From positions 3,472,001 to 3,536,000 of the forward strand of contig WWBZ02000062.1 in the NCBI GenBank assembly GCA_011503125.2: a stretch of DNA of 64,000 nucleotides. The letters run 5' to 3'. A program made the position numbers and the translations under genes. The notes beneath the pieces were generated by a model that was given only the letters and a program-made list of their open reading frames with translations, was not told where the DNA came from and did no database searches. This DNA comes from Botryosphaeria dothidea. Lineage: Eukaryota > Ascomycota > Dothideomycetes > Botryosphaeriales > Botryosphaeriaceae. Of this stretch, positions 45,254 to 59,970 are shown piece after piece. Each line of letters starts with the position of its first letter. Position 1 is the first letter of the stretch.

Positions 45254-48200
45254 ACACAGGCGCTGTCTCTATCGTACAGTATAACGTCCATAAGAGCAAG
45301 GATAGGGTAATGCTCCCGCTCTTCAAGGAGGTGGACCTAAAAATCCACTATATCCTAGCCATCCAGGAACCCTGGAGGAACCCGAGGGTCAAGACAACAG
45401 CAAGACATCCTGCCTACTATATAGTTTTCCCTTAGGAGGGGACGGCAAGAACCTGCTTCTTTATAAGCAAGGCTATTGCCCCCGACTTCTGGCAAGCAAC
45501 AGTCCACTCACCAGATCTCATTACACTATCTCTTACCACTAAAACACGTATAATCTATATCTATAACTGCTATAATCCCCCGCCAGCCTCTCACACCAGT
45601 ACAGCTCTAGAAACTCTACTTCTTCTACCGGAAGTTCTTAGAAAACTAGGGGAGCACATCCTCCTAGGGGACTTTAACCTCCACCATCCTATCTGGGGAG
45701 GTATAACCTCCCTAACACACCATACCCTAGCGGATAACCTGATTGAGATAGCTACCGCAGCTAATCTTAACCTCGCCCTTCCAAGGGGCACTATTACTAG
45801 ACGAGATAGTAGCAGTGAGAGTACTCTAGACCTTATCTTTATATCACGGTGGCTAGAGGAGAGAATCCTTAGCTGTAGAGTCAGCCAGGAGCTTGAATCA
45901 TCCTCTAACCACCTACCTATCCTCACTACACTTGATTTTTCTCTTACCCCCGCAGAACTACGCCCCCTAAGGCCCCAGTAGAAGAAAGCAGACTAGAAGA
46001 GAACTAATAATATGCTCCAATTAAAGCTCGAACATCTTAAAATAGCCCCTCTTGACACTAAAGCAGACCTAGATTACTTTACTACACTGCTCCAGGAGGC
46101 CATCCAAAGGACAATCTAGGAGACCATCCTAGTAGCGAGACCCTCGCCCTGGGCCTCTATATAATGGACAAAGGAGTGTTCGGACCTAGTGTACTAGGCT
46201 AGAGCAGCTAGAAGGAAGTGGACAGCTACAGGAAGGGAGGAGGACTGGGTGGCATACTAAACTATTGCTAACAGCAAGAAGAGGCAGATCAGAAGGGATA
46301 GAATAAAAGCATGGCGCAGAACAGTAGCTGAGATTACCTCAGACCCATCTGCACTCTGGAAGCTCTCAAAGTGGGCAAGAACAAAAGCACAAGAACCACC
46401 AGCCCTACCCCAGTTCCCACCCCTCCAGGGAGCAGATGGACAACTGCGCTACGACAATCCGGCCAAGGCAGAAATCCTTATCAACCAGTTCTTCCCCCCT
46501 CCCAGGGCCACCGACCTCTTAGACCTGGATGGGTGTACATACCTAGTGCCAGTGGAGATCCCCCAAGACCTCGCCGAAGAGCAGGTCATCCACACCATCA
46601 AGAAGCTTCCCCCAGATAAGGCACCAGGCCTAGATAAGATCATCAATAGGTTCCTAAAGCAGTGTGCTCAGACACTAAGTGGACCACTCACCAGGCTCTT
46701 CCAGGGATGCCTCGTACTTGGATACCACCCTAGGCAGTTCAAAAGCTCTATTACCGTAGTCCTCAGGAAACCACAGAGGGACAACTATACTAAAGCCAAG
46801 TCATTTAGGCCGATTGCTTTACTTAACACGCTAGGGAAGCTACTTGAGAGGATTGTGGCAGATCGGATCTCCTAGGCTACTGAGGCCCATAAACTGCTCC
46901 CCGATATATAGATGGGAGCTAGGAGAAATAGGTTAGCAGTAGCAGCCCTCGACCTACTTACGGAACAGATCCATACTATCTGGGCGCAAGATCCTGGGCT
47001 GGTAGCCTCAGTCCTTAGCCTAGACATCTTAGGAGCATACGACCATATATCTTATAGGAGGCTTCTCTATAATATAAGGATGGTAAGGCTCCTAGCATAG
47101 ATAGAAAGATTTACTCAATCCTTCCTACAGGACCGTACCACTTAGCTATCCTTCGGAGACTTTATTAGTCCACCAATCTAGACCCCAACCGGGATTCCCC
47201 AGGGATCCTCACTATCTCCGATACTCTACCTATTCTTTGCGTCTAACCTACTTACGTAGCTACGCAGGGGCAATACCTTCCCCCTTGGATTCGTCGATAA
47301 TACTAATATCCTAACCTTTAGTAGATCTATAGAACAGAACTGTAGGACACTAAAGGGAGCATATTAAATTTGCGAGTACTGGGCAGCTACCCACGGGTCA
47401 GCTTTCTCGCCCAACAAGTATCACCTTATTTATTTTATAAGAAAACTAAGGAGATTTAATATGGCAGCAGAGATCCGTATCCCTGGATTTGCTGGATGCC
47501 TAGAGCCTATAATTAAGATTCTAGGAGTCCACGTAGACAACAAGCTTAGATGGGGACCCTATATTAGGGAAATAGGAGCTAAGGCAATTAAACAGTACAC
47601 ATCTCTATCTAGACTCGCAGCGTCTACCTAGGGAGCCTTATTTACTAAAGCCCGCTATATCTACACGGCCGTGGTAAGGCCAGTCCTCACCTACGGCTGT
47701 AGGGTATAGTATACCCTAGAGGGAACCCTAGGGTGGAGAAAAATAGCCATCCAGCCACTAAAGAAGATCTAAAACCAGTGCCTACGCACCATCTCAGGGG
47801 CGTATAAGTTAACTAGCATACAGACCTTGGAGCATAAGACGGGGATTCCCCTACTCTTACTACACCTGGACGAACTAGTACTAGCATAGGCTATTAGAGC
47901 TAGGGATAGCCCAGTCGCGGCAGTGGTAGAAGAAACTTGCCAGAGTATTAAATAGATAGCTCGGGCTACTCTAAGTACTAGAGGCGCCGCTGGCCCGGCT
48001 AGAAGAACCCTGCTTAGAAAAAAGGCAAACTTACTCCTTAACTACTACCCCTCTACCCACTAGAGTCTCCCGGAGCGAACGAAGCTACGCATAGCATATA
48101 GGAATAAGTAGAAGGAGAGATAGATAAAGTCTACTAGCTAGGGAAGACAAAATAAGCTAGTAGCCTAAACTACATAGTGGAACCTAAAAATTAGATAAAT

Positions 48201-48594
48201 CCACAGCGAACTATCTAAGCCATAGAGCACACTCGCTACCCTACTACGTATAGAGTATATTAGACTAGAGGACTTCCTCTTAAGGCGCAAGGTGCTAGGA
48301 CACCCTAGCCCTGCCTATCTATACGGCTGATATAGACAAACCCTAAAGCATATCCTCCTCTTCTACCCCCACTTCTAATAGAGTAGGGCATAGATACTCT
48401 AAAGGATAGGGACCACGGACTACTACTCCCTCCTCTTAATAAAGAAGGGGATAAAAGTAGTAATAGGCTAGTTCCTACGCCTAGGGCTACTTAATTAGTT
48501 TAGTCTAGCTAGGGAACTAATCTAGAAGGATAACCAGGAAGAGGAACTAGGAGGACCACCGGGAATACTAGGACCCGGATAACTACGAGGATAA
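45247..48594 (+). pseudogene. LINE ORF2 (endonuclease-reverse transcriptase)
   Basis: Starts at ATG 45247 within ATGTTAG shared with the ORF1 stop. N-terminal AP-endonuclease-like domain (VQYNVHKSKD, IQEPW, GDFNLHHPIWGG, SNHLPIL) to ~45940. Reverse transcriptase from ~46550 (KLPPDKAPGLDKI, SFRPIALLNTLGKLLERI, GIPQGSSLSPILY). The active-site box reads GFVDNTNIL (~47285-47310), Asn for the second Asp. The C-terminal Cys/His domain is ruined (compare 40115-40160). Numerous in-frame TAG/TAA from ~45435 onward. Non-functional. Confidence 0.87.
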
Positions 48595-51085
48595 GGACTA
48601 AAGAGGTAGAGCTAGTGGGCGAATATAGGGCTGCTATAGCAGCCGCTACCGGTAAGAAGGAAAAATAGAACTAGTAGGGACAAACAGGCCTAGATAGAAA
48701 GGAGGGGTTTTTGCCAGGCGAAAAGGTTTTCCCCCTCGAGTAAAATAACTATAGATAGCCAGCCCCGCATAGACCCGTAAGGGAGCTATATCGGGAAGAA
48801 ATAAATTTATCTTATCTATAGGGGGTATGTCGAGCGGGTTTAATTCTTTAGTAGGTCTTATAGTTTCGTATAAAACGAGCTACTATCTAGCGTAGACCTA
48901 GCCACTAGAAATTACGAGTAACGAGTTTAAATATTACTGCTTAGCCTAGGTGTCTAGCAGCCGGATACGAGTATCGAGAGCTAATAATCCTTTAGCGGAG
49001 GCTTAGATCTTTAGAAATATAGATAAGTCTATTAACTAGTAAGAGACTATCGTTATCCTTAGAATATACGCCTAAATCTACCTTAGAATATCGAAGTACG
49101 TAGGTATCGAGTGCGGTAAGGATCTCTTATCTAAGAGTATCCTTATCGAGTACTAAGCGAATTTTACTAGCTAGAGACGGTTCTAGCCTAGCGATTAAAT
49201 GGCGAGTAGAAATAAGAGTCGAAATTTCGAATTTTTTAGAGGTAAGAATCGTAGTAGGGGGTAGGCGCCCCTCTCGAGCAGGGAGGTCTCCTAACCGTCT
49301 TATTAACGTATCCGCGCGTTAATTCTTAGTTCCTAGGCGGTAGACGATCTTAAAGTCGAGTTCTAAGAGTTTAATTACCTAGCGTACTTACCGACGGTTT
49401 AAGATTTACTTAGAGGCAAAGCTAGTTAAATTCGAGTAATCTATAAGAACGAGAAGTAGCGAGGAGAGGTTAATAACGAGGGAACGGTATTTCTTTAGAG
49501 CTTCTACGATAGCTAAGAGTTCCTTATCCCCGATACCGTAGTTCTACTCTACGGAGGTTATTTTCCGAGAGTAGTAGGCGATAGGATATAGGATTCTTCT
49601 ACTATTATCGTAGGTTACCTATTAGAATAAAATTACGGAGATAATAAAGTCGGATAAGTTAGTTTTAAGGATAGTTTCGAGTTAGGGGTCGAAGTATCGG
49701 AGGATTAGGTAAGAGTAGAAGGTTTCCTTAAGATAAGTAAATGCCTTATTCTATTCTTTTCCCTAAGTAAAACGAATATTCTTAGCTAGGAGCCTAAAGA
49801 GAGCTCTAGCTTTTCGAGAGTATTCTTTAATAAATCTTCGGTAAAAGTTTATAAAGCTAAGGAACGATTAAAGATCTTTAACTAAGCGAGGAGTTTCCCA
49901 GTCTCTTACGGCGGCTACCTTAGCCGGGTCTATAGAGATACCGTCTAGGGAGATAACGAAGCTAAGAAACGTGGTCGAAGTCGTATAGAAGTCGTATTTT
50001 TCGCCTTTTACGTACAGGCCTACTTTACGAAGTTTTTCGAGAACTAATTAGACGTATTCGTAGTACTTCTCTTCTATTTCCGAGTAGATAAGGATATTAT
50101 CTAAGTAGACGACGTACTAGCGGTCGAGATATTTACGTAGCGTATTATTAACGAATTATTAGTAGGTAGTAGGCGTATTCGTAAGGCTAAAGGGTATAAT
50201 AAGGTACTCGTATAGGCTATAGCGAGTCCTAAAGGCGGTTAAATATTCGGAGTCTTCCTTAATCCGGATAAGGTTATAAGCACCGCGAAGGTCGAGTCGA
50301 GTAAAAATACGAGAGTCTTAAAGTTAACGGAGAGTCTCGTTAATTAAGGGGAGTAGATAATAGTTCTTTTTCGTAATACCGTTTAGTTCGCGATAATCTA
50401 TATAAAAACGAAGGCCGCTACCTAGTTTCTTAATAAAGAGAATAGGGGACGCAGAGGATAAGGATAAGGGCCGAATAAAACCTTTCTTAAGGTTCTTATT
50501 AAGATATTCGCGTAGAGCCTTAAGCTCTAAATCGGATATTAAGTAGAGAGGACCGAATAAGGGTTTCTTACCCTCTTCTAGCGAAATCTTATAATTAATA
50601 TATCGATATAGGGGAAGCTTATCGGCCTCTTTCTTAATAAAGAAAGGAAGAAGATAGTAAAATCGAGCCGGGATTCGTAAGCGGAGGGTTTTAAGTTCTT
50701 ATTCCGGGGTTTATTATTCCGTTTTTTTAAGGCTTTTAAGATATTCTTAGATTTCCTTAATTAATACGGTATAGATCCTAGTCTTATCTCGTTAGATATA
50801 GCGGATAAAGGCGGCGTAGAATACCGTAGCGTAAGAGATCGAAGGCGGATTAGAAGGCGTAATCGTAGGTTATCGAGTAGGTAAGTAATTTATTTAGTAG
50901 AAAGAAGAAGCAAAGGTAATAGTATTTCTTAACTAGAGAATCTATAGATCGTATCTTTCTAGCTAAGGTTTTCTAAGAATAATAAAATATTAACTAAGCT
51001 TAGTTACCTAAAAGATAAGAAGTTCTTAGTATTAATTAATATCGAGTTAAAGATCGGCTTTATAAGTAATCTACCTAGCTATAGA

Positions 51086-51335
51086 TATAATAGCTTATAT
51101 CCGGTATACTCGCGGAAATATAGTAGTATTACTATCTACGAGAAGACTAAGCTAAAGAGAAAAGAAAGAAAGATTTAAGTAAGATAGCGCTACTTATATA
51201 TCTCTCTAAAGTCCCTTTTACTAGTAGCGAGTTATAGGGTTTTCTTATTAAGCTTCGTTAAGCTTTAGGGTCCTCTTAATCTAAGGTCTCGCCGTAGGAT
51301 CTATCTAAGGCACCCTTAGAGTTTAAACCGTAATA
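51086..51335 (-). repeat. 3' LTR of element E
   Basis: 250 bp, starts TATAATAGC (TG mutated to TA), ends CCGTAATA. Differs from its partner at 62101 mostly by transitions. Confidence 0.87.
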
Positions 51336-54300
51336 TTACCCCCCTCCCGGCTTTAAAGGTAGATCTCTAGGGCTTTAGTATCTTCTAAAGCGCTTACTAG
51401 TTCCTAAGTTAGCCGCGCGTATTCTCTCTACTTAACTTAATAGAGTTTCTACCGTTTCCGCTAGCCTAGCTATCTTTCTAGTTTTTTATCTAAGATAGCT
51501 TTAACCCTCTATTCTTCTTCTCTATTAACGAGTATAGCTAGTAGTTAATAATCGTTCTATTCTTAGCTTAGTAAAGGATCTATTCTAGCTAGGCGTAAGA
51601 GATCGACGTTAAAGACGTTATATATTCTAGTTAGTACGTCTAGTTTATAGCTATAAGGGCTAATAACCTCGATAACTATAAACTTTACTACTCGATTATT
51701 AAGCTTCCGGCTTAGGCGGTCCGTTCGTATATTCTTAAGATTTAGCTAGACTTTATCCCCTACTTTATACGCTAGTAATAGATCCCTATATCGATTTACT
51801 TAGGTCTCCTAATTCTATTATACGTTCGCTATTAATACTTCTACCTATTCGGTTATCTCTTTAATCTTTACTACGATTACTTCTCCTTTTTATATTAGTA
51901 ATATAGGGTTCGGGACTAGTTAAGAATTCTCGAATAACTATAGTAGCTCGAGGTAGTATCTATAAGAGAGGAAGAAGGGGCTAATATTTATCGATAAGGA
52001 TTCTTATTTATTTATAGTAAGCTCTATTACTAGTAACTAGTTAACCTAGTTATCTTATACGTAGTTAACTATCCGGTAGAGCTTCCTTTCTATCTCGGTA
52101 TTCGTACGCTCCGTTAATCTATCTATTTCTAGATAGTAGACTATTAAGATTCGTCTTTCGATTCTAAGTAATTAGTAAACCCTCTTCTATAGCTAGCTAA
52201 TAAATTAGCTTCCTTAGTTAGAGATAATAGCGGTTAGAACTCTATAGTAGCGGTAGAAGTAGCGAATAAATATCCTAGTAACTATTTCTACTTTAATATT
52301 CTTATAGGCCTTAAGGATAACTTCTTTACCTAATCGATTAGTAATAACTATAAGTATTCGACATTCTTAGCTCTCGGGTAGCGGTCTAATAAAGTCGACT
52401 AAGATCTCTCTCTACTAACGGTTTAGTACTAATAACGGCCGTAGTAGTTCTTATTTATAGTCTCTCTAGACTCTAGTCCTTCCGTAGACGTTATAGTTAC
52501 GTACGAATCTACGTATATTAGATACGAAGTTCGGCTAGAAGAACTATCTTGCGATAAGGGCTATTATTCTAGTACGTCTAGAATAAACTACTATTATTAA
52601 ATCGTAGAGTATCTAGATTAGCTTAGTTCTTAAAGGCTCGTAGTTTAGTATCTAACGTCTACTACGGAATAGTAACTCTCCTTAATTATTTAAGAAGTAA
52701 TTAGTAATTAAGAGCTTAACTAGTTCTTCTAAATCGTTTAGTAGCGTTCTTCTACCCTCTCTTACTACTATTATAAGACGTCTATAGTCCGGATCCGCTG
52801 CTTTTACCTCTTACTAGAGCTGCCGTAAATAGTCTTCGATTAACGTTACTTCTTATTCGTATACTAGTTCGTCTATAGATCTATCTAATAGTTCGTCTAC
52901 TAGTTTATCTACTAGTTTATCTACTTATTCGTCTACTTCTTATTCGGTTATAGCTTATCGTCTTATTTATACTAGTATTACTAAAACTCTCTAATAGTTA
53001 GCTTAAATCTTATCTAGGCTTAAGAGTCGTGCGACACGATATTAAAGCCTCTTATTATCTTAAGATACTAGTAAGTCTTAGTCTCTTCGTATAAGTGCGT
53101 TAGGCTAAGCCCTAAGCTTATCTAGACGGTAAGTAATAGTAAAGTTAAATCGGCTTAGAATTAGCTGCCATCTTATTTACCTCTTAGAGAGCCGTCGGAC
53201 TATTATAAAGTATTCGAGATTCTTATAGTCCGTAATAATCTTAAATTCTTTTATACTTCGTAGCTCTATATTCTACTACTAAAGATACTTAATAATCGTA
53301 AGAAGCTCCTTATCGTAGATCTCGTAGTTATACTCTACTAGCGAGTTCTTCTTTAAGAAGTAGGTAACTAGCCGGAGTACTCTATTATTATCGTATTAGG
53401 ATAAAATTCCTCCTATATAGTATCCTAAGGAGTTAGTCTCGAGGATTATCTTTCGGTCCGGGTTAAATTAGGTAAGGATTAGTGCCGTGATAAAGGCCTT
53501 CTTTAGCTTTCGAAACGCTCTTTCTACTCCTTCTATCTAATAGAACGGAACGTCTTTCTTTATAAGTATATATAACGGAGCCGTAGTCTTCGAGTATTTA
53601 TTAATAAAGCGCCGGTAGAAGTTCGCAAAGCTAAGAAATCTAAGCACTCCTTTAACTATAGTTGGTGTTTCCTATTTCTAAATAGCTTTTATCTTAGCTA
53701 GGTCTATACGGATATCTTTCCTAGCTTCGATAATAAATCTAAGATACTTTATTAACTAAACCTCGAATTCGCACTTATCGATATTAAGCTATAATCCCGC
53801 TGCTTATAGCTTTTCGAGAACCTTAGTTACGTGCTCTCGATATTAGATACGGGATCCCTCGGTAAAAATAAGTATATTATCGATATAAGCCGATACGAAG
53901 TCGTCTAGGAAGTCCTATAGGGTCTAGTTAATATATCGTTAAAAGGTGCTTAGTGTATTAGCTAGTCTAAAGGGAGTAATAAGCTACTTAAATAGTCTAA
54001 AGCGGGTTCGAAAGGCTATAAGCTATTTATCTCCTAGTTTAACCCGAATCTTATTAAATACTACGATTATATCGAGTTTTATAAACTATCTTACCTTACT
54101 AATCCGGTTAAGGGTCTCCTAGATAAGAGGTAGTAGATATTAATTCTTCCGTGTAAGTTAATTAAGGGCTCGGTAGTTATAATAGAACCGTAAGCCTCTA
54201 TCTAGTTTCTTTATAAAGAGGACTAGTACTACGGCTAGAGAATTACTTATACGGATAAAGCCTTTATCGAGTAGCTCTATAAGCGTTTTCCGGAGTACTA

Positions 54301-54565
54301 GTAGTTCGTCTCTAGATATATTATATAAGGGTCCCCATAGGGCCACTAGTGTCCTCCTATTCTTATCTTTCTTAAGCTTAATCTAATAATCGATTCTAGG
54401 TTAGTATAGAGGTAACTTATCGGCTTTACTTCTATCGAAGGTATCGAGAAACCGTTTATCTAACTAGGCTAGTAGTTTCGTTCTTAGGTCCGTATACTTC
54501 TTCTTAGTAAGTACTTTATTAATATTAGCTAGACTTGCTAAGAAAACCTAGTAACCGAGTCGTTT

Positions 54566-54713
54566 TATTAGAAATTACGTATTTTATATATTACTTTTGC
54601 AACACTAGATAGCTTAGTTACTTACTTACGTATATAAGAAGGATAGGCCACCTACGCCCTTCCTCCTTATACTAATTATTAATAGATTATTATTATTTAT
54701 TAATATACTAATA
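54566..54713 (+). repeat. 5' LTR of element F
   Basis: 148 bp, TATTAGAAATTACG start (TG to TA). Only a few transitions from the 3' copy. Confidence 0.87.
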
Positions 54714-57700
54714 GTTATAAGCCCGGGATTACTTCTAAAACTCGTTATCTATCGTTTAATCTCTATATAAGCGTCTTATACGCTTATAACGTTCTCTCTA
54801 CGGTATCTAGAAGAATACTATATTATTATACCCTGCTATAACATACTGCGACCGTACGACGGCTTCTCTCTACGTATTATTTTATTAATAGTTATTACGA
54901 CATAGCTATTTACCTTAATATCGAGTATCTTAAGTATCTAATATACGTTCCTAGCTAGCTTTAACCCTTTTAGTTAGCTATACGACGTTAACTAACGAAT
55001 AGTACCTATTCGTTACCTACTATATCGTCTTCGAAGCTAATTATCGTCCTTAAGTCTTCGCAAGACTAGAATAAATAGTTCTTTATCGTCTAATCGCGTG
55101 CAAAGAAGGCTCGCTTATACGACTATATCGATCTAACTAAGGACTTACGTCCGTAACAACTAATCGCGCCTACTAAGCCTCCTCTACTAATAGGTAATAT
55201 TACCGACGCGGATCGTAAGAAGTATAAGTAGAAGCGCGAGAACTATAAGGAGGATAAAAAGGAGTACGATAGGTAGATGCGAGAGCTTAATAACCTCTTA
55301 TCGCTTATTAAGGACTTAGTATCTTAGCCGCTACTACCGCTCCTGCGTAAGATCGAGGACTCTTATCTCTATGCGTAGTTACGCGCTCTATAAGCTCGAC
55401 TTTAACCTTCCGTCTCTATATAATAGGAGTTTATTCTTAATAAGCTCCGCGAGCTTAAGAAGCCTCTAACTACCTAGAGTACTAAAAAGTAGCTTATATA
55501 ATAGGAAGAGTGTGTATTTAAAGCACGCTCTCTTAGCCTCTCTAATATCGAAGGCTCTCGAGGAGTAAATATATTCCTTAAGCCTATTATATAATACGAC
55601 TTAGAATACGCTAGCCCTATTCTTCGTAAGCTGCGACTTAGTACTAAGACGCTTAACGTTTTAGATATTATTATCGATTATCGTAAGCATGCTCGCTAGA
55701 AGTAAGCGCTTATAACGAATAAGACTTATATAACCTTCGCAGCTACTCTACGAGGCGAGGAGCAGCCGTAGAAGCCTCCTAAATACTTATATAGACTCCT
55801 ACACTAGTACTTCTAGTACTTCTATCTTAATTCGAACGCGCCTAACCGTCCTACCGACTTTAAACTAAATAAGAAGGTCTAGGATAAGATCCTTAAGCTT
55901 ATAAAGAATAATAAGATTAAGACGTAAGTTAAGAATATACTTAAGCGCGGTACACCGCTAATACCTTATATATAAGGTAATAAGGGTAAAGGTAAGGAGC
56001 CTAAGCCTAACACGCTTATAAATAATAATAATAGTAATAACGAGCAAGGATCTATTAAGTCCTTCCCAGCCGTTATTACGTAGTTATTTGCTACGCACCG
56101 AGACTCGCGTCCAACCACGTTAGAGCTCTTATAGATCGTAGACACTAGTACTACTTATTACGTATATAATAGATATATACGCAAAAGGTTTATTAAGACA
56201 CGCAACGTAGGTCTAGATAACTTCGTAATCTACGGTAATACGCGTGTGCCTATTAAGAGCTTCGGGAATATTATAGTTAATACCCGTAACGGAAAGAAGA
56301 GTAAGGTTATCACCCTTCGTAATATAGCCTACGTCCTAGTATTTATAGGTAACTTAGTCTCTATTTCTAAGTATAATAAGAAAGACGTTTATATAGATAC
56401 TAAGAGTCTTCGACTCTATAAGAACGATACTATAGTATATATTCTTACTCCGTCTAAAGGATAGTTCTTTCTTAAACTATACTAAGTAGAGTCCGTACTA
56501 GCTATTACGAGTGCTACGACTACCCGTAGTCTCCTAGCTAAATAGTAGTATAGAGTCTTTACTTATGCTAACTACTACGCTATTAAGGCGTTGCTTATAG
56601 CTATTACCGGCGTAGAGTTTACGAACGACGTCGTGCCTATTTACTATAATACCTACTCGCGAGTAAAAGCTTATTAGCTTATTACGCGAGACTTATTACT
56701 AGAGGAAGCTCGCAACGAGTTATTCTTCCGAGTCTTATTTAACCTTATCTAGATAACGCCCGCCTTTAATTAATACGAGTAGATTACTTATATCGAGTAT
56801 ATAAAGAGCAACTATATCTTTACCCGCACCTATATACTTAAATTAGACTACAACACGCTTATTCTTAATATTCTAAGTATAATCGAACGTCGCTTTAACG
56901 CTCTTACTACGTTCTTTCGAACTAATAGCGAAAGATTACTTAATACCGCGTTTAAGGCTAAACTTAAGCGAAGAGGAATTATAATAGAGGTCTTAGCACC
57001 CTATACACCTACTTAGAACGGATATACCGAGAGAACTAGTTAGTCTATTATTATTAAAGCACGAGTAATACGTATTAGGGTAAACCTCCCTAAACGCCTA
57101 TAGCTAGAGATAGTCCTAGTAGCAACGTATATATATAATCGGACGCTAAGCAAAGTCCTTAAGTAGAAGACGCCCTTCGAGCTTACTTATAGTATTAAAC
57201 TAAACGTAGCTTATATAAGAGTCTACGGATATAAGGCCTACGCCCTTAATAAAACTATCCCGCGTAGTAATAAGCTCTAAGAACGAGCCCTCGTTAGCTA
57301 TCTTATTAGGTATAACTCTACTAACATCTACCGGATATAGTATCTACTAGAGGACCGTATTATCCGCTTAAGAGACGTTAGTTTTAACGAGTTATTAAAA
57401 TACTTACTAGATAAGTAAGAGTAGTATTAAGAAATCGAGGATATAGAAGAGGAGCCTTAGAAGGTAATTCCTCGCATCCGTCTAGGCTCTAAGGACCTTA
57501 TTACGTTAGATTCGTTATCTAGTAAAGATAAGGAGGTTACTTATAAGCAAGCTACTAATATAGAAGAATAACCTACTTCGTTATTAGATAGACAATAATA
57601 AGATATACTACCTAATAAACTAGATATATAACACACTTAACTATATATACTATCGCCGTCCACTACGGACAACAGTATACTACACCCACTAAGCGATAAC

Positions 57701-59822
57701 GTCTTACCGTCACCTACTCTTAGAGACTCGCACACCTTAGGGGGTAAGGAAGACGAATAATAGTAAGAGGGACGCCTTAGTCGTCTCCTTCCTATTTAAT
57801 ACGATACTAAGCCTAACCTAGAAGTAGCACGGGGTAATCGTACACCCCTTATAGCTAATATTAACGCGGACCCTAACCCGAACCTTATTATTAAAGGTCT
57901 AAGGAATCGAAGAAGAGCTACGTATACCGCGAAGGTTATTAGTAACGCTTACTATAAGCAGACCTTTCTCGCCGCGAGTATATATATACTACTTAAACAC
58001 GCTCCTACGGGTAATTACGAGTAAATATCTTAACCTACTATATACGAGAATCCTCTACCCTTATATTAGTTAGAGGAGCTTCCTCCTCTACTACGTATTT
58101 ATCGGGATAACCTTCCGCCCGAGCCTCGTTACTATAAGGATATCCTTAAATACTAACTTAAGCCTTATCTCTTTTAAGTACTCTACCGTAAGCTATAGGA
58201 AGGCAATAGTAAGGGGGTATAGATCGTTATAGACGAGGATTAAGTACGCAAGGCTAATAAAGAGGTTATTCCTCTTATATAGGTCTTTAAATATAAATTC
58301 GATAAGAAGAGATATCTTACTAAGATTAAGGCACGAGTATACGTACGAGGTAACCTCTAAGTCTTCTACTAAGATATATATACGGCTACCCTTACCTTCC
58401 GTATCTTTCGCACGCTTATAGCAATTATCTACGCATTCGACCTCGAGATATAGCAATACGACGTCGTTAATACCTTTCCTCATATCCCTCTCGATTAACT
58501 AACCTTCTACCGAGTACTAGAAGGCATAATACTTCCTTATAGGAAGATCTTATTACTTAAGAAAGCTCTCTATAGGCTTAAAGAGTCGCTAGCGTTATAG
58601 TAAAAGTACTTTTAAGCTACGCTTAAAGACCTAGGACTTAAGCCTATACTAGATGCTCTATATCTCTACGTAAACGAGTACCTCTTTATATTCTTCTTTA
58701 TAGACGATATTATTATAGCCTTTCCTAAGAAGGATAAGCTATTCGCGCACGTATTCGAATAAGACCTCTTTTAGCGCTACGAGATACGTAAGATAGGAGA
58801 AGTTTAGTAGTTCTTAGCTTTACGAATCGTCCGTGATCGAAGTAAGTAACTGCTATAGCTATTATAGGAGTTATACCTTACTAGCCTTAGGGCTAAATAT
58901 AACGTTAAAGAATTATCGGTTGCCACGCCTCTTCCGATAGAGAACCTACCTACCCTAAATAACGAGGCTTATATAATACCTTAAGATATCTATACGTTCT
59001 AGAGTAAGATAGGATCTATCTAGTTCGCTGCTATTAGCACGAGACCTAATATAGGCTACGCCTACTTAGCCCTCTCTACGTATTTAACGAACCCTTCTAA
59101 GCGATACCTCTATTTTATATACCGCCTTCTAGAATATCTCGTAAATACGAAGAACCTCGCAATTATATATAACGGCAACGTAGTAAATAATTAACGCATC
59201 TTCGTGCCTAGTAGTAATACATCCTTCGCAAATAATACGGCTATACGCCGTAGTTACTAAGAATTACTTATAATACTATTCGACGGACCCGTAGACTAGA
59301 AAGCCTCTAAGTAACTAATAGTAACGACCTTAATAATAGAAGTAGAGCTCCTCGCTCTATTAGAGACTACTAAGTAAGTATACTAGTAGAAACGCTTCTT
59401 TAGAGGTATCTAATTTAAGCCAGGTTACCTCGTTTAGATCGAGTGTAATAATATATAGACGCTCCGCCTTATAGAAGAGAACGTCGGAAAGCTTATTACG
59501 AAGCTTCGTTACGTTAATATCTATTACTACTAGCTTAGGTAAGAGACTTAAGTAGACAACGTTTACTTTAAATAGATACTAATAGCTTAGATAATCGCAG
59601 ACGGTCTTATAAAGCCGTTAATAAAGTAAAAGTACGCCCACTTTATATAAGGCTTAGGCCTCTTATTACTATAATAGTAATTATAAGCGTATACACCGCT
59701 TAAACCAAATTATTACTATTTTATTTATATATTTCGGTAATTACGTTTCTTTTATACTATTAAAGGTCAATACTAAGCAGATTATCGCGTACTACCCGAT
59801 CGGACACTACGCGAAGGGGGTA

Positions 59823-59970
59823 TATTAGAAATTACGTATTTTGCATATTGCTTTTGCAACACTAGATAGCTTAGTTACTTACTTACGTATATAAGGAGGG
59901 TAGGCCACCTACGCCCTTCCTCCTTATACTAATTATTAATAGATTATTATTATTTATTAATATACTAACA
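59823..59970 (+). repeat. 3' LTR of element F
   Basis: 148 bp, followed by CGTTT duplication; less mutated than the 5' copy. Confidence 0.87.

Larger units (their letters stand above)
43683..48813 (+). mobile_element. Full-length LINE retrotransposon (copy 3)
   Basis: 5,131 bp with both ends, inserted in element D. Flanked by a 17-bp duplication ATCTATAGGGGGYATGT (43666-43682 and 48814-48830; one C/T difference). Two ORFs, ATCT-rich 3' tail, no LTR. Shares its 5' end with 27478-28590 and its 3' end with 39119-40616. Confidence 0.92.
54566..59970 (+). mobile_element. Ty1/copia element F
   Basis: 5,405 bp in element E, target duplication CGTTT (54561-54565 and 59971-59975), 148-bp LTRs 54566-54713 and 59823-59970. 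The right LTR keeps ...TACTAACA; the left has ...TACTAATA. Plus-strand polyprotein remnants: protease-like region around 56130-56460 (an open stretch 56246-56464), integrase region 56560-57400, reverse transcriptase near 58430-58760 (AFDLEI, QYDVV, and FFIDDIII near 58700, Asp pair kept), and RNase H region ~59000-59500. Copia order (integrase before RT) is clear. Many TAG/TAA stops. Confidence 0.87.

Noticed and set aside
58193..58483. 96-aa minus-strand frame
   Set aside because: Antisense of the copia reverse transcriptase of element F.
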